Part shown: positions 53,726-62,170 of the stretch, in pieces
Numbering within the stretch: position 1 is the stretch's first letter
How the letters are laid out: every line of letters starts with the position of its first letter
Assembly: GCF_036203305.1 (NCBI RefSeq)
Contig: NZ_CP108131.1
Coordinates: 2,418,001-2,482,000, forward strand
DNA: 64,000 nt
DNA from: Streptomyces sp. NBC_00190
GTDB lineage: Bacteria; Actinomycetota; Actinomycetes; Streptomycetales; Streptomycetaceae
Reading direction: 5' to 3'
Program-made: the position numbers and the translations under genes
The notes under the pieces: generated by a model
Told to the model about the DNA's origin: nothing
The model's database searches: none
Seen by the model: only the letters and a program-made list of their open reading frames with translations

Positions 53726-54004
53726 TCAGCCCGGGATCAGGCCGTCGTCGCTGAGCATCTCCCTGACCTCGTCGAGACTCGCGTCCGGGGCGGGCAGGAT
53801 CAGCTCGGACGGCTCCAGCGCGTCGTCGGGCAGCGGCACGCCGAGCCGCCGTACGGCTTCGAGCAGCGCGCCCAGCGTGCGCCGGAAGGCCTCTTCGTCG
53901 CCGCTCTCCATCTCCGCGAGCAGGTCGTCGTCCAGCTTGTTGAGCTCGGCGAAGTGGCTGTCAGCCAGCTCCACCTGTCCTTCCCCCATGATGCGGACAA
54001 TCAT
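53726..54004 (-). CDS. PspA-associated protein PspAA
   Basis: 92 residues starting MIVRIMGEGQVELADSHF, the pattern of PspAA, a small partner found with actinobacterial and cyanobacterial PspA/Vipp1. It begins 13 bp after the pspA stop on the same strand. Both act in membrane stress repair at the inner face. Confidence 0.88.
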   Translation of the reverse strand: MIVRIMGEGQVELADSHFAELNKLDDDLLAEMESGDEEAFRRTLGALLEAVRRLGVPLPDDALEPSELILPAPDASLDEVREMLSDDGLIPG

Positions 54005-54017
54005 GACGGACCCCGTC

Positions 54018-54809
54018 CTACTGCTTGTCGAAGCGGTGCTGGGTCTGGGGCTGCTGGCCGGCGCCCTGGGCGCCGCCCTCGATGGCCTGCTGCTGCGCGG
54101 ACGGGCCGCCCGCCAGCTCCGCCTTCATCCGCTGGAGCTCCAGCTCCACGTCCGTACCGCCCGACAGGCGGTCCAGCTCGGTCTGGATGTCGTCCCTCGC
54201 CAGACCGGACTGGTCGTCCAGGGCCCCGGAGGCCAGCAGCTCGTCGATCGCGCCGGCGCGGGCCTGGAGCTGGGCGGTCTTGTCCTCGGCCCGCTGGATG
54301 GCCAGGCCGACGTCGCTCATCTCCTCGGAGATGCCGGAGAAGGACTCCGCGATGCGGGTCTGCGCCTGCGCCGCGGTGTAGGTGGCCTTGATGGTCTCCT
54401 TCTTCGTCCGGAAAGCGTCCACCTTGGCCTGCAGGCGCTGCGCGGCGAGGGTGAGCTTCTCCTCCTCGCCCTGCAGGGTCTGGTGCTGCACCTCCAGGTC
54501 GCTGACCTGCTGCTGGAGCGAGGCGCGACGGGACAGGGCCTCGCGGGCCAGGTCCTCGCGGCCCAGGGCGAGGGCCTTGCGGCCCTGGTCCTCCAGCTTG
54601 GCGGACTGCCCCTGGAGCTGGTTCAGCTGCAGTTCCAGACGCTTGCGGGAGGTCGCCACGTCGGCGACTCCGCGGCGCACCTTCTGAAGCAGTTCGAGCT
54701 GCTTCTGGTACGAGTAGTCGAGGGTCTCGCGCGGGTCCTCGGCCCGGTCCAGGGCCTTGTTCGCCTTCGCGCGGAAGATCATCCCCATACGCTTCATGAC
54801 ACCGCTCAT
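54018..54809 (-). CDS. pspA: PspA/IM30 membrane-stress protein
   Basis: 263 residues from ATG 54809. Long amphipathic and coiled-coil helices of the ESCRT-III-like PspA family: KRMGMIFRAKANKALDRAEDP at the N-terminus and SYQKQLELLQKVRRGVADVATSRKRLE. The C-terminus is Gln/Gly-rich. It should assemble on damaged membranes. Partner pspF and pspBC are absent, as in actinobacteria. It is divergent from the DUF3043 gene. Confidence 0.95.
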   Translation of the reverse strand: MSGVMKRMGMIFRAKANKALDRAEDPRETLDYSYQKQLELLQKVRRGVADVATSRKRLELQLNQLQGQSAKLEDQGRKALALGREDLAREALSRRASLQQQVSDLEVQHQTLQGEEEKLTLAAQRLQAKVDAFRTKKETIKATYTAAQAQTRIAESFSGISEEMSDVGLAIQRAEDKTAQLQARAGAIDELLASGALDDQSGLARDDIQTELDRLSGGTDVELELQRMKAELAGGPSAQQQAIEGGAQGAGQQPQTQHRFDKQ

Positions 54810-54974
54810 GGGCTTCGCGCGCCCCCTTCTAGACGGACTGTGCTCCAGGTCACCAACAGAACCCACAGTACGGGCCCTGTCTCCATTACCGCACTGTTCG
54901 AGTACGGATGCGCTCCTCCTCCAGGACGACTGCGTCCTCGCCGTATCAGGCGTGAGGAGTAGGTGAGCCCCCGA

Positions 54975-54992
54975 CCGGTACCCCGGTACCGG
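54975..54992. promoter_or_regulatory. perfect palindrome between pspA and DUF3043 gene
   Basis: CCGGTACC-CC-GGTACCGG, an 8-2-8 perfect inverted repeat, about midway in the 289-bp divergent promoter region 54810-55098. It is the only clear motif in that gap. It is a candidate operator for the stress gene pspA, the DUF3043 gene, or both. Confidence 0.5.
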
Positions 54993-55098
54993 GAGCGCGC
55001 CCGTGGCACGAACCTTGCAATGGGAAGACGCCCGCCGTTGCCGGATCGTTCCCCGCCGGGGTGGGGCCCATGCCCGCAACCACGTAGGCTTGGGTTTT

Positions 55099-55698
55099 GT
55101 GTTTGGTAGCCGCTCCTCCAAGGAAGAGAAGGCCGCCGCCACCGACAAGGTGAGCGCCGACCTCTCGCAGCCCCGTGACCCGCAGGCCCCGAAGGGCCGC
55201 CCTACGCCGAAGCGTGCTGTGGCCCAGTCGCAGCGCAAGGCCGTGGTGGCCTCGACCGGCAACCGCAAGGAGGATGCCAAGCGAGCCCGCGAGCGCCGTC
55301 GCGCAGAGATGACCAAGCAGCGCGAAGCGCTGGCCAACGGCGACGAGCGTTACCTGCCCGCGCGTGACAAGGGCCCCGTCCGCAGGTTCGTCCGCGACTA
55401 CGTGGACTCCCGCTTCTCGGTCGCCGAGATGTTCCTGCCGCTGGCAGTGATCATCCTGGTGCTGAGCATGGTGCGGGTGTCGTCGATCCAGAACATCGCA
55501 CTGATGCTGTGGCTCGGCGTGATCGCGCTGATCATCCTCGACTCCATCGGCCTCGTGTTCCGCCTTCGCAAGGCGCTGAACGAGCGCTTCCCGAACGAGC
55601 CCCGCCGCGGCGCGGTCGCGTACGGCCTCATGCGCACCCTCCAGATGCGCCGGCTGCGCCTGCCGAAGCCGCAGGTCAAGCGCGGGGAACGGCCCTGA
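55099..55698 (+). CDS. DUF3043 family membrane protein
   Basis: 199 residues from GTG 55099 (FGSRSSKEEK). A basic, disordered N-terminal half (PKGRPTPKRAVAQSQRK), the conserved REALANGDERYLPARDKGPVRRFVRDYVDSR motif spread over residues 80-110, and two membrane helices (about 118-138 and 142-160). The function of DUF3043 is unknown. The stop overlaps the next start. Confidence 0.88.
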   Translation: MFGSRSSKEEKAAATDKVSADLSQPRDPQAPKGRPTPKRAVAQSQRKAVVASTGNRKEDAKRARERRRAEMTKQREALANGDERYLPARDKGPVRRFVRDYVDSRFSVAEMFLPLAVIILVLSMVRVSSIQNIALMLWLGVIALIILDSIGLVFRLRKALNERFPNEPRRGAVAYGLMRTLQMRRLRLPKPQVKRGERP

Positions 55699-56546
55699 CC
55701 GGAGGGACGCCCGGAGCGTCGGGGGCGTCGCAGGCATCGGAGGGGTCGGGGGAAGGTTTCTCCTGGGGAGGCCCGGGGGGAGCCCGCCTGTGGCTGGAGG
55801 GCCTGGGCGGACTGCGCAACGCCGTCCGCCAGGAACTCGTGGGCCGGCAGGTCGACGAGCAGATCGCGCACCGCTTCCCCGTGGGGCAGCGGCTGCGCGT
55901 GCTCGACGTCGGCATGGGCCAGGGCACCCAGGCGCTGCGCCTCGCCCGCGCCGGGCACAAGGTGACCGGTTTGGAGAAGGACCCGGGGATGCTGGCCGTC
56001 GCCCGTGAGGCGCTGGACGCGGAACCCGCCGGGATCCGCGACCGGGTCCAGCTCATGGAGGGCGACGGCCGCGAGACCGGCGCCCACTTCCTGCCGGGCA
56101 GCTTCGACGTCGTGCTGTGCCACGGCGTGCTGATGTACGTGCCCGAGCCGGACGCCATGCTCGCCGGGCTCGCCCGGATGCTGGCGCCCGGCGGACTGCT
56201 GTCCCTGCTCGTGCGCAACGGCGACGCTCTCGCCATGCGGCCCGGGCTGGGCGGTGACTGGGACGGCACGCTGGCCGCCTTCGACAGCGTCGACTACAAG
56301 AACCGGCTGGGCCTGGACGTACGGGCCGACCGGCTGGCCGGGCTGACGGCCACGCTGAACGGCATCGGTGCTCCGCTGGGCGCCTGGTACGGCGTACGCG
56401 TCTTCACGGACGGCACCGAGGCCGGCGAGAGCCTCCCGCCCGAGGACGAGCTGGAGCGGCTGCTGGCCGCCGAGGAACGCGCCGGGCGCACCGACCCCTA
56501 CCGCGGCGTGGCCGCGCTGCTCCACCTGTGCGGCGTACGGGGCTGA
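55695..56546 (+). CDS. SAM-dependent methyltransferase with a likely CTG start
   Basis: 283 residues. Class I fold: VLDVGMGQGTQALRLARAG (motif I), GLEKDPGML (acid binding the ribose), SFDVVLCHGVLMYVPEP and MLAPGGLLSLLVRNGD. The N-terminus is the odd part: there is no ATG, GTG or TTG upstream that fits, but CTG at 55695 overlaps the previous stop as CTGA, with GGGGAA five bases before it. This suggests coupled initiation at CTG. The substrate is unknown. Confidence 0.85.
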   Translation: MTGGTPGASGASQASEGSGEGFSWGGPGGARLWLEGLGGLRNAVRQELVGRQVDEQIAHRFPVGQRLRVLDVGMGQGTQALRLARAGHKVTGLEKDPGMLAVAREALDAEPAGIRDRVQLMEGDGRETGAHFLPGSFDVVLCHGVLMYVPEPDAMLAGLARMLAPGGLLSLLVRNGDALAMRPGLGGDWDGTLAAFDSVDYKNRLGLDVRADRLAGLTATLNGIGAPLGAWYGVRVFTDGTEAGESLPPEDELERLLAAEERAGRTDPYRGVAALLHLCGVRG

Positions 56547-56556
56547 CCCGCCACCG

Positions 56557-56580
56557 GCCGCCGGGTACGGACCCGGCGGC
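56557..56580. terminator. hairpin between methyltransferase and small gene
   Basis: 10-bp perfect stem (56557-56566 with 56571-56580) with an ACGG loop in the 46-bp gap between two convergent genes. Confidence 0.8.
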
Positions 56581-56592
56581 CCAGGCCGCGGC

Positions 56593-56805
56593 TCAGGCCT
56601 CCAGGGCCGCGCGCAGGCTCATCGTGTAGAGCTCGGTCCCGGCGTCGTCGGACAGCTTGACCTGCTCGACGCCACCTTCCAGCAGGTCCTTCCAGTACTC
56701 ACCGATCCAGGACTCCGCGTCCCCCTGCGTGGTGAATTCCTCCGGTACCACCGACGGGCTCGTCTCGGTGCCTTCGGCCGTCTCGAACCGCCACGTCCAC
56801 GCCAT
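56593..56805 (-). CDS. small conserved hypothetical protein
   Basis: 70 residues: WTWRFETAEGTETSPSVVP at the start and DAESWIGEYWKDLLEGGVEQVKL in the middle. Acidic, no membrane segment, no recognised domain. I recall similar short proteins in actinobacteria. It is divergent from the cobU fusion gene with 103 bp between. Confidence 0.7.
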   Translation of the reverse strand: MAWTWRFETAEGTETSPSVVPEEFTTQGDAESWIGEYWKDLLEGGVEQVKLSDDAGTELYTMSLRAALEA

Positions 56806-56908
56806 GTCCGCCTCCGTTGCTCGTCCGCTGCTCGCACGCTTCTCACCTGAGTCTGCCCGCAGAGTAACCGGGCGCGCAGCAGTCTCGGCGACGCGGGAGG
56901 ATCATCCT

Positions 56909-58123
56909 GTGGAACTCACTCTGCTCGGCACCGGCACACCCGAAGGCCTGCCCCGCCCCGGCTGCCCCTGTGCGGCCTGCGCGGTCTCCGTCGGCACGCG
57001 GGCGCGCGCCGCCACGGCCGTCCTCGTCGACGGGGCCCTGCTGCTCGACCTGACCCCCGGGGCGGTGCTGGCCGGCGCCCGGGCCGGGCATTCGCTGGCC
57101 GGCGTACGGCAGGTCCTGCTGACCCACCCGCACAACGGGCCCGCCCTGGAGCTGCCGCCCGGGCTGCCGGCCGCGGGGCGGGTGCCGGACGGTCGGGAGC
57201 TGTCGGTGATCTCCGGGCACCGGGTGCGGGCCGTGCCCATGGACGCGCCGGGCACCGGGTACGAGGTGACCGGCCCGGACGGCAGCCGGCTGCTGTACCT
57301 GCCGCCGCGCGGGGCCCCTTCGGGAACCGACGGGACCACGGGGCTGCGTCCGTACGACGTGGTCCTCGCCGACGTGCTGGGACGGCCCGAGGCCCTCGCC
57401 CGGCTGCGGGCGACCGGCGCGGTGGGCCCGGCCACGGACGTGATCGCCGTCCACATCGACCATGACACCCCGCCGGGCCGGGAGCTGGAGCGCCGGTGCG
57501 CGTCCGCCGGGGCCCGGGCGGTGCCGGACGGGACCACCGTGATCGTCGGGGAGTACCACGCGGGGGCGGACCTGCCGCGCCGGACGCTGGTGCTGGGCGG
57601 GGCCCGCTCCGGCAAGTCCTTCGAGGCGGAGCGGCGGCTGGAGTCCTTCCCGGAGGTCGTCTACGTGGCCACCGGCGGCACCCGTGACGGTGACTCGGAG
57701 TGGGCCCAGCGGGTGGGCCTGCACCGGGAGCGCCGGCCGGCGCGCTGGCGGACGCTGGAGACCTGCGAACTGGTCCCGCTGCTCGCGGAGGAAGGACCGC
57801 CGCTGCTGGTCGACTGTCTCGCCCTGTGGCTGACGGACGCGATGGACCGGGCCGGAGCCTGGGACGACGCGGAGTGGGCGAGGCACGGGCAGCAGCAGCT
57901 GCGCGACCGGGCCGCCGAGCTGGTGGCGGCGCTGCGCGCGACCCGCCGCCGGGTGGTGCTCGTCAGCAACGAGGTGGGCGCGGGGATCGTCCCGGCGACG
58001 TCTTCGGGCCGTCGCTTCCGTGACGAGCTGGGCCGTCTCAACAACGCGGTGGCCCAGGAGTGCGAGCACGTGCTCCTCGTCGTCGCGGGGCAGCCGCTGG
58101 TCCTCAAGGAACTGCCGCGGTGA
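56909..58123 (+). CDS. cobU: CobU kinase/guanylyltransferase fused to degenerate MBL domain
   Basis: 404 residues from GTG 56909. Residues 1 to about 215 resemble a metallo-beta-lactamase fold (LTLLGTGTPEGLPRPGCPC, VDGALLLDL), but the zinc motif HxHxDH reads HPHNGP, so a catalytic metal site is unlikely. Residues 225-404 are CobU, the bifunctional enzyme that phosphorylates and guanylylates adenosylcobinamide: P-loop GGARSGKS (230-237), VYVATGGTRDGD and VVLVSNEVGAGIVP. It works upstream of CobS and before cobT. Confidence 0.9.
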   Translation: MELTLLGTGTPEGLPRPGCPCAACAVSVGTRARAATAVLVDGALLLDLTPGAVLAGARAGHSLAGVRQVLLTHPHNGPALELPPGLPAAGRVPDGRELSVISGHRVRAVPMDAPGTGYEVTGPDGSRLLYLPPRGAPSGTDGTTGLRPYDVVLADVLGRPEALARLRATGAVGPATDVIAVHIDHDTPPGRELERRCASAGARAVPDGTTVIVGEYHAGADLPRRTLVLGGARSGKSFEAERRLESFPEVVYVATGGTRDGDSEWAQRVGLHRERRPARWRTLETCELVPLLAEEGPPLLVDCLALWLTDAMDRAGAWDDAEWARHGQQQLRDRAAELVAALRATRRRVVLVSNEVGAGIVPATSSGRRFRDELGRLNNAVAQECEHVLLVVAGQPLVLKELPR

Positions 58124-58299
58124 TGCCGCGTCCCGGTGGTCACGATCGTGCTGTCGGCCTGGCACGACGAGGAACTGACGGTGGGTCCGCTGCCGGGCGC
58201 GCCCCTCGTCGTGCCGGCGTCCGCCTCGGTGCCCCGAGGCCCGGCCGGCACCGGGACACCCCCTGAGGGGAGGGCCTCACCGGCTGTACTCTCTGGCAG

Positions 58300-59391
58300 A
58301 TGAGCACGCTGAATCTCGACGACTTCTCCGATCTGATCGAGCGCCCCGACGGGGGCGTCCGGCGTGACGCCGAGGAACGCCGTGAGCGGCTGGCCGTACC
58401 GCCCGGCGCGCTGGGCCGGCTCGACGACCTCGCCGAGTGGCTCGCCGCCGCGCAGGGGCAGGTGCCGGTCAAGCCGATCGAGCGCCCCCGCGTGGTGCTG
58501 TTCGCCGCCGATCACGGGATCGCCACCGAGGGCGTCTCCGCCCGGGCCGCCTCCACCGCCCACGAGCTGGTGCGGGCCGTGCTCGACGGGGCCAGCCCCG
58601 TCTCGATCCTGGCCGGGCGGCTCGGCGCCACCGTGAGGATCGTCGACGCCGGGCTCGACTGCGACCCCGGGCTGCTGCCCGAGGACGTGGTCAGGCACCG
58701 CGTCCGGCGCGGCAGCGGCCGGATCGACGTGGAGGACGCGCTCACCGTCGAGGAGACCCGGGCCGCCCTGGAGCTCGGGATCCGCATCGCCGACGAGGAG
58801 GCCGACTCCGGTACGGACCTGGTCGTGCTCGGCGATCTCAGCGTCGGCGGCACCACGGTGGCGGCCACCCTCGTCGCCGCCCTGTGCGGAACCGACGCCT
58901 CCGTGGTCACCGGCCGTGGCGGCCTGCCCATCGACGACCTGGCGTGGATGCGCAAGTGCGCGGCGATCCGCGACGCGCTCCGCCGGGCCCGGCCGGTCCT
59001 CGGCGACCAGGTCGCGCTGCTGGCCGCGGTCGGCGGCGCCGACCTGGCCGCCATCACAGGTTTCCTGCTCCAGTGCGCGGTGCGCCGTACGCCGGTCATC
59101 CTCGACGGCGTCGTCTCGGCGGCCTGCGGTCTGGTGGCCCAGCGCGCCGCGTTCCGCGCTCCCGACTGGTGGCTCGCCGGTCAGGCGAGCGGCGAGCCCG
59201 GCCAGGCGAAGGCCCTGGACCGGATGGCACTCAACCCTGTGCTCGACCACGGCGTCACAGTGGGCGAAGGTACCGGTGCGCTGCTGGCACTCCCCCTGGT
59301 CCAGGCGGCCGCCGCACTCGCGGCGGAACTCCCGGTGGGGGTACCCCCGGACGGAGTCTGGGGGATGGCGGCGCAGGAGCCGACGGAGTGA
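58300..59391 (+). CDS. cobT: nicotinate-nucleotide:DMB phosphoribosyltransferase
   Basis: 363 residues. It makes alpha-ribazole phosphate for the lower ligand of cobalamin. Motifs: VVLFAADHGIATEGVSA, GLDCDPGLLPEDVV, GDLSVGGTTVAATLVAAL and the C-terminal GVTVGEGTGALLALPLVQAA with the general-base Glu. The last residues ([18 protein letters not shown]) are encoded by a 29-bp repeat copy, which looks like a recent tail replacement. It lies 176 bp after cobU on the same strand. Confidence 0.95.
   Translation: MSTLNLDDFSDLIERPDGGVRRDAEERRERLAVPPGALGRLDDLAEWLAAAQGQVPVKPIERPRVVLFAADHGIATEGVSARAASTAHELVRAVLDGASPVSILAGRLGATVRIVDAGLDCDPGLLPEDVVRHRVRRGSGRIDVEDALTVEETRAALELGIRIADEEADSGTDLVVLGDLSVGGTTVAATLVAALCGTDASVVTGRGGLPIDDLAWMRKCAAIRDALRRARPVLGDQVALLAAVGGADLAAITGFLLQCAVRRTPVILDGVVSAACGLVAQRAAFRAPDWWLAGQASGEPGQAKALDRMALNPVLDHGVTVGEGTGALLALPLVQAAAALAAELPVGVPPDGVWGMAAQEPTE
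59337..59365. repeat. 29-bp palindromic interspersed repeat inside cobT
   Basis: Copy of GGGGGTACCCCC plus GGACGGAGTCTGGGGGA in the last codons of cobT, in frame. It is identical to the copy in trpD. Confidence 0.95.
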
Positions 59392-59474
59392 GCCACCGGG
59401 GCCCGCGGTCCTGACCAGTCCGCGAACCCCGACCGGCCCACTATGGACAGCGATGCCCCATATGATCGCTTTTT

Positions 59475-61382
59475 ATGGGAGAGGTCCGTTTGACCAGCGC
59501 AGAGACCGACCGCGGCACCGTACCGGTACCCGGACCGGCATCCGGCAGGAAAGAGACCGGCGGCGACCCCGCCGGCAAGACGGCGGGGGGCGGCCGGGAG
59601 ACCGGCCGGGAGACCGGCCGGGGGAGCACCCGATCACGGCGCGGGGCCGCGTTCGCGGTGTGGTATCTGCGCGCCGTCACCTTCGTCAACTTCCTGAGCG
59701 CGGTGTGGGTTTCGCTCGGGCAGGATCTGCGTCGGCACAACACCGAGAACTTCTACACCCCGTACCTGCTCACGGCCGGCTTCGCCTCCGGGCTGTTCTG
59801 CCTGCTGCTGGCGGTCACCATGGGCCGCCGCAAGCGGGCCGCCTGGATCCTGAACCTGGTCCTGGGCGGGATGATGCTGCTCGACTTCGCCCGCGCGGCC
59901 TTCGTCCCGTGCGCCGACTGGTCCCCGGGCGACTGCTACCCCGAGTTCCGCGAGCACGCGCAGAACTGGGTCTCCCTGGGCCTGACCGCCGCCTTCGTCG
60001 CCGCACTGCTGCTGGGGCGCCGGGAGTTCTACGCCAAGGGCGACCGGTCCAACCCCGCGCTCGCCACCGTCGTCGCGGCCGTCGGCCTGCTGTTCACCTC
60101 GCTGGTCGCGGCCCTGCTCGTCGGCGCCACCAACACCTCCCCCGACGCCGCCGGGGCCACCTTCCTGACCCGCTGGCGGTACGGCGCGATGCGGCTCATC
60201 ACCCTGGACCCGGACGCCAAGACCTACGGCAACATCACCACGCCCGGCTGGGTGGACGTGTTCATCAACGTGGTGTCGATGCTCCTGCTGCTCGCCGTGC
60301 TGTTCGCGGCCTTCCGTTCGCGCCGCGCCGTGGACCCCCTCTCCGAGGACGACGAGGAGCGGCTGCGGGCGCTGCTCGCCAGGCAGGGCGACCGCGACTC
60401 GCTCGGCTACTTCGCACTGCGCCGCGAGAAGTCCGTGATCTGGTCCCCCACCGGCAAGGCAGCCGTCACCTACCGCGTCGTCGGCGGGGTCTCGCTGGCC
60501 TCCGGCGACCCGATCGGCGACCCCGAGGCCTGGCCCGGCGCCATCGAGCCGTGGCTGGCCGAGGCGCGCGAACACGGCTGGGTGCCCGCCGTGATGGGCG
60601 CGAGCGAGGAGGCCGGGCAGATCTACGCCCGGCACGGCCTGGACGCGCTGGAGCTCGGTGACGAGGCGATCGTGGAGACCGCCGAGTTCACCCTGGAGGG
60701 CCGCGCCATGCGGACCGTCCGGCAGGCGTACAACCGCGTCAAGCGGGCCGGGTACACCGTCCGCATCCGCCGCCACGCCGACATCCCGGCCGAGGAGATG
60801 GACGTCCTCCTCACCCGCGCCGACGACTGGCGCGACGGCGCGACCGAGCGCGGCTTCTCGATGGCGCTGGGCCGGCTGGGCGACCCCGGCGACGGCCAGT
60901 GCGTGATGCTGGAGTGCACCGACGGCAACGGCGATCTGCGGGCCGTGCTGTCCTTCGTACCGTGGGGGCCCCAGGGCCTGTCGCTGGACCTGATGCGCCG
61001 TGACCGGGACTCCGAGAACGGCCTGATGGAGTTCATGGTCATCGAACTCCTGGAACGCTCCAAGGAGATCGGGGTCACCCAGGTCTCGCTGAACTTCGCG
61101 ATGTTCCGGTCCGTCTTCGAGCGCGGGTCCCGGCTCGGCGCGGGACCGGTGCTGCGGATGTGGCGCTCGCTGCTGAGCTTCTTCTCCCGCTGGTGGCAGA
61201 TCGAGTCCCTCTACCGGGCCAACGCCAAATACCGGCCGATCTGGGAACCGCGGTTCATGCTCTTCGAGAAGAGTTCGGACCTGCTGCGGATCGGAATCGC
61301 GGCGGGCCGGGCCGAGGGCTTCCTCGAAGCTCCCGGTCTGCCGAAGTGGCTGCACCGCAGACACCTGGAGACGCGCCGTTGA
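59475..61382 (+). CDS. MprF-like lipid aminoacyltransferase
   Basis: 635 residues from ATG 59475. A charged, disordered N-terminus (with repeats of GRETGRETGRG near 40), six or seven membrane helices (about 62-310) and a C-terminal DUF2156 domain (about 320-635). The DUF2156 part shows REKSVIWSPTGKAAVTYRVVGGVSLASGDPIGDP and WGPQGLSLDLMRRD, as in the lysyl-phosphatidylglycerol synthase MprF. It should transfer an amino acid from tRNA to phosphatidylglycerol, changing surface charge. The amino acid is unknown. Confidence 0.88.
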   Translation: MGEVRLTSAETDRGTVPVPGPASGRKETGGDPAGKTAGGGRETGRETGRGSTRSRRGAAFAVWYLRAVTFVNFLSAVWVSLGQDLRRHNTENFYTPYLLTAGFASGLFCLLLAVTMGRRKRAAWILNLVLGGMMLLDFARAAFVPCADWSPGDCYPEFREHAQNWVSLGLTAAFVAALLLGRREFYAKGDRSNPALATVVAAVGLLFTSLVAALLVGATNTSPDAAGATFLTRWRYGAMRLITLDPDAKTYGNITTPGWVDVFINVVSMLLLLAVLFAAFRSRRAVDPLSEDDEERLRALLARQGDRDSLGYFALRREKSVIWSPTGKAAVTYRVVGGVSLASGDPIGDPEAWPGAIEPWLAEAREHGWVPAVMGASEEAGQIYARHGLDALELGDEAIVETAEFTLEGRAMRTVRQAYNRVKRAGYTVRIRRHADIPAEEMDVLLTRADDWRDGATERGFSMALGRLGDPGDGQCVMLECTDGNGDLRAVLSFVPWGPQGLSLDLMRRDRDSENGLMEFMVIELLERSKEIGVTQVSLNFAMFRSVFERGSRLGAGPVLRMWRSLLSFFSRWWQIESLYRANAKYRPIWEPRFMLFEKSSDLLRIGIAAGRAEGFLEAPGLPKWLHRRHLETRR

Positions 61383-62122
61383 CAGCGTGGAACACCTCCT
61401 CACTGCGGCGGTTCGCGCGCCGCGAGTGGGGGCCCCTGTTCTGGACCGTCCGGGACGCGCTCGTCCACGAGAAATGGCGCGCGATCCCGATGACCCTCGG
61501 CGCGGTCTGCCTGACCTCGGTCTTCCAGATCGTGCAGAACACCTCCTGGGGGTTCCAGCCGGTCCAGAACCTCGGGTCGGTCAAAGCCGTCGACCCGCTG
61601 TGGCTGGCCGTGCTGCGGACCCCCCTGTCGCTGTTCGTGCCCGCCCTGGACCTGCCGGTATGGGGCGCGCTCGCGCAGATCCTGCTCGTCTTCGGCATCT
61701 CGGAGATCTGCATCGGCTGGTGGCGCACGCTGGTGATCGGCTACGTCGCCACGCTCGCCGGGACCACCTACGCGCGGATCGGGCTCTCGCTGGGCCCCGA
61801 CCACCCCTTCGGCCTGCCCGTGTCCGACCGGATCGTCAACGACACCGGGCCCTCGGCGGCGGTGGTCGGCCTCGCCATCTACGTCTGCTGGCGCTACCGG
61901 GCGTACGTGACCGGCGCCGCGGTGGTCCTGGTGATGATCGGCGAGGTGCTCGTCAAGGACAACCTGGCCGGCAAGGAGCACCTCGCGGCCATCGCCGCCG
62001 TGATGGCCGTCTGCGTGGTCCGCACGAAATGGGGGCCGGAGCGCTCCCGGCTGCCGCTGGGCAGCCGCCCGCCGCCGCTGGACACCCGGACGGGACGGCA
62101 CGGCCGGGGCGAAGCGGCCTGA
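61379..62122 (+). CDS. rhomboid-like membrane protein
   Basis: 247 residues from TTG 61379, overlapping the previous stop as TTGA. About six helices. Motifs: FQIVQNTSWGFQPVQNLGS, LLVFGISEICIGWWRTLVIGYVATLAGTTYAR and NDTGPSAAVVGLAIYVCWRYR. These resemble the rhomboid-like family in which the catalytic serine context has changed to GPS. Protease activity is uncertain. Coupling to the lipid aminoacyltransferase suggests a joint role at the membrane. Confidence 0.75.
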   Translation: MTAWNTSSLRRFARREWGPLFWTVRDALVHEKWRAIPMTLGAVCLTSVFQIVQNTSWGFQPVQNLGSVKAVDPLWLAVLRTPLSLFVPALDLPVWGALAQILLVFGISEICIGWWRTLVIGYVATLAGTTYARIGLSLGPDHPFGLPVSDRIVNDTGPSAAVVGLAIYVCWRYRAYVTGAAVVLVMIGEVLVKDNLAGKEHLAAIAAVMAVCVVRTKWGPERSRLPLGSRPPPLDTRTGRHGRGEAA

Positions 62123-62170
62123 GCCGGGCGGCCTGAACGGTCCGGCCGGGGCAGGCCGTACGGTATCGGG

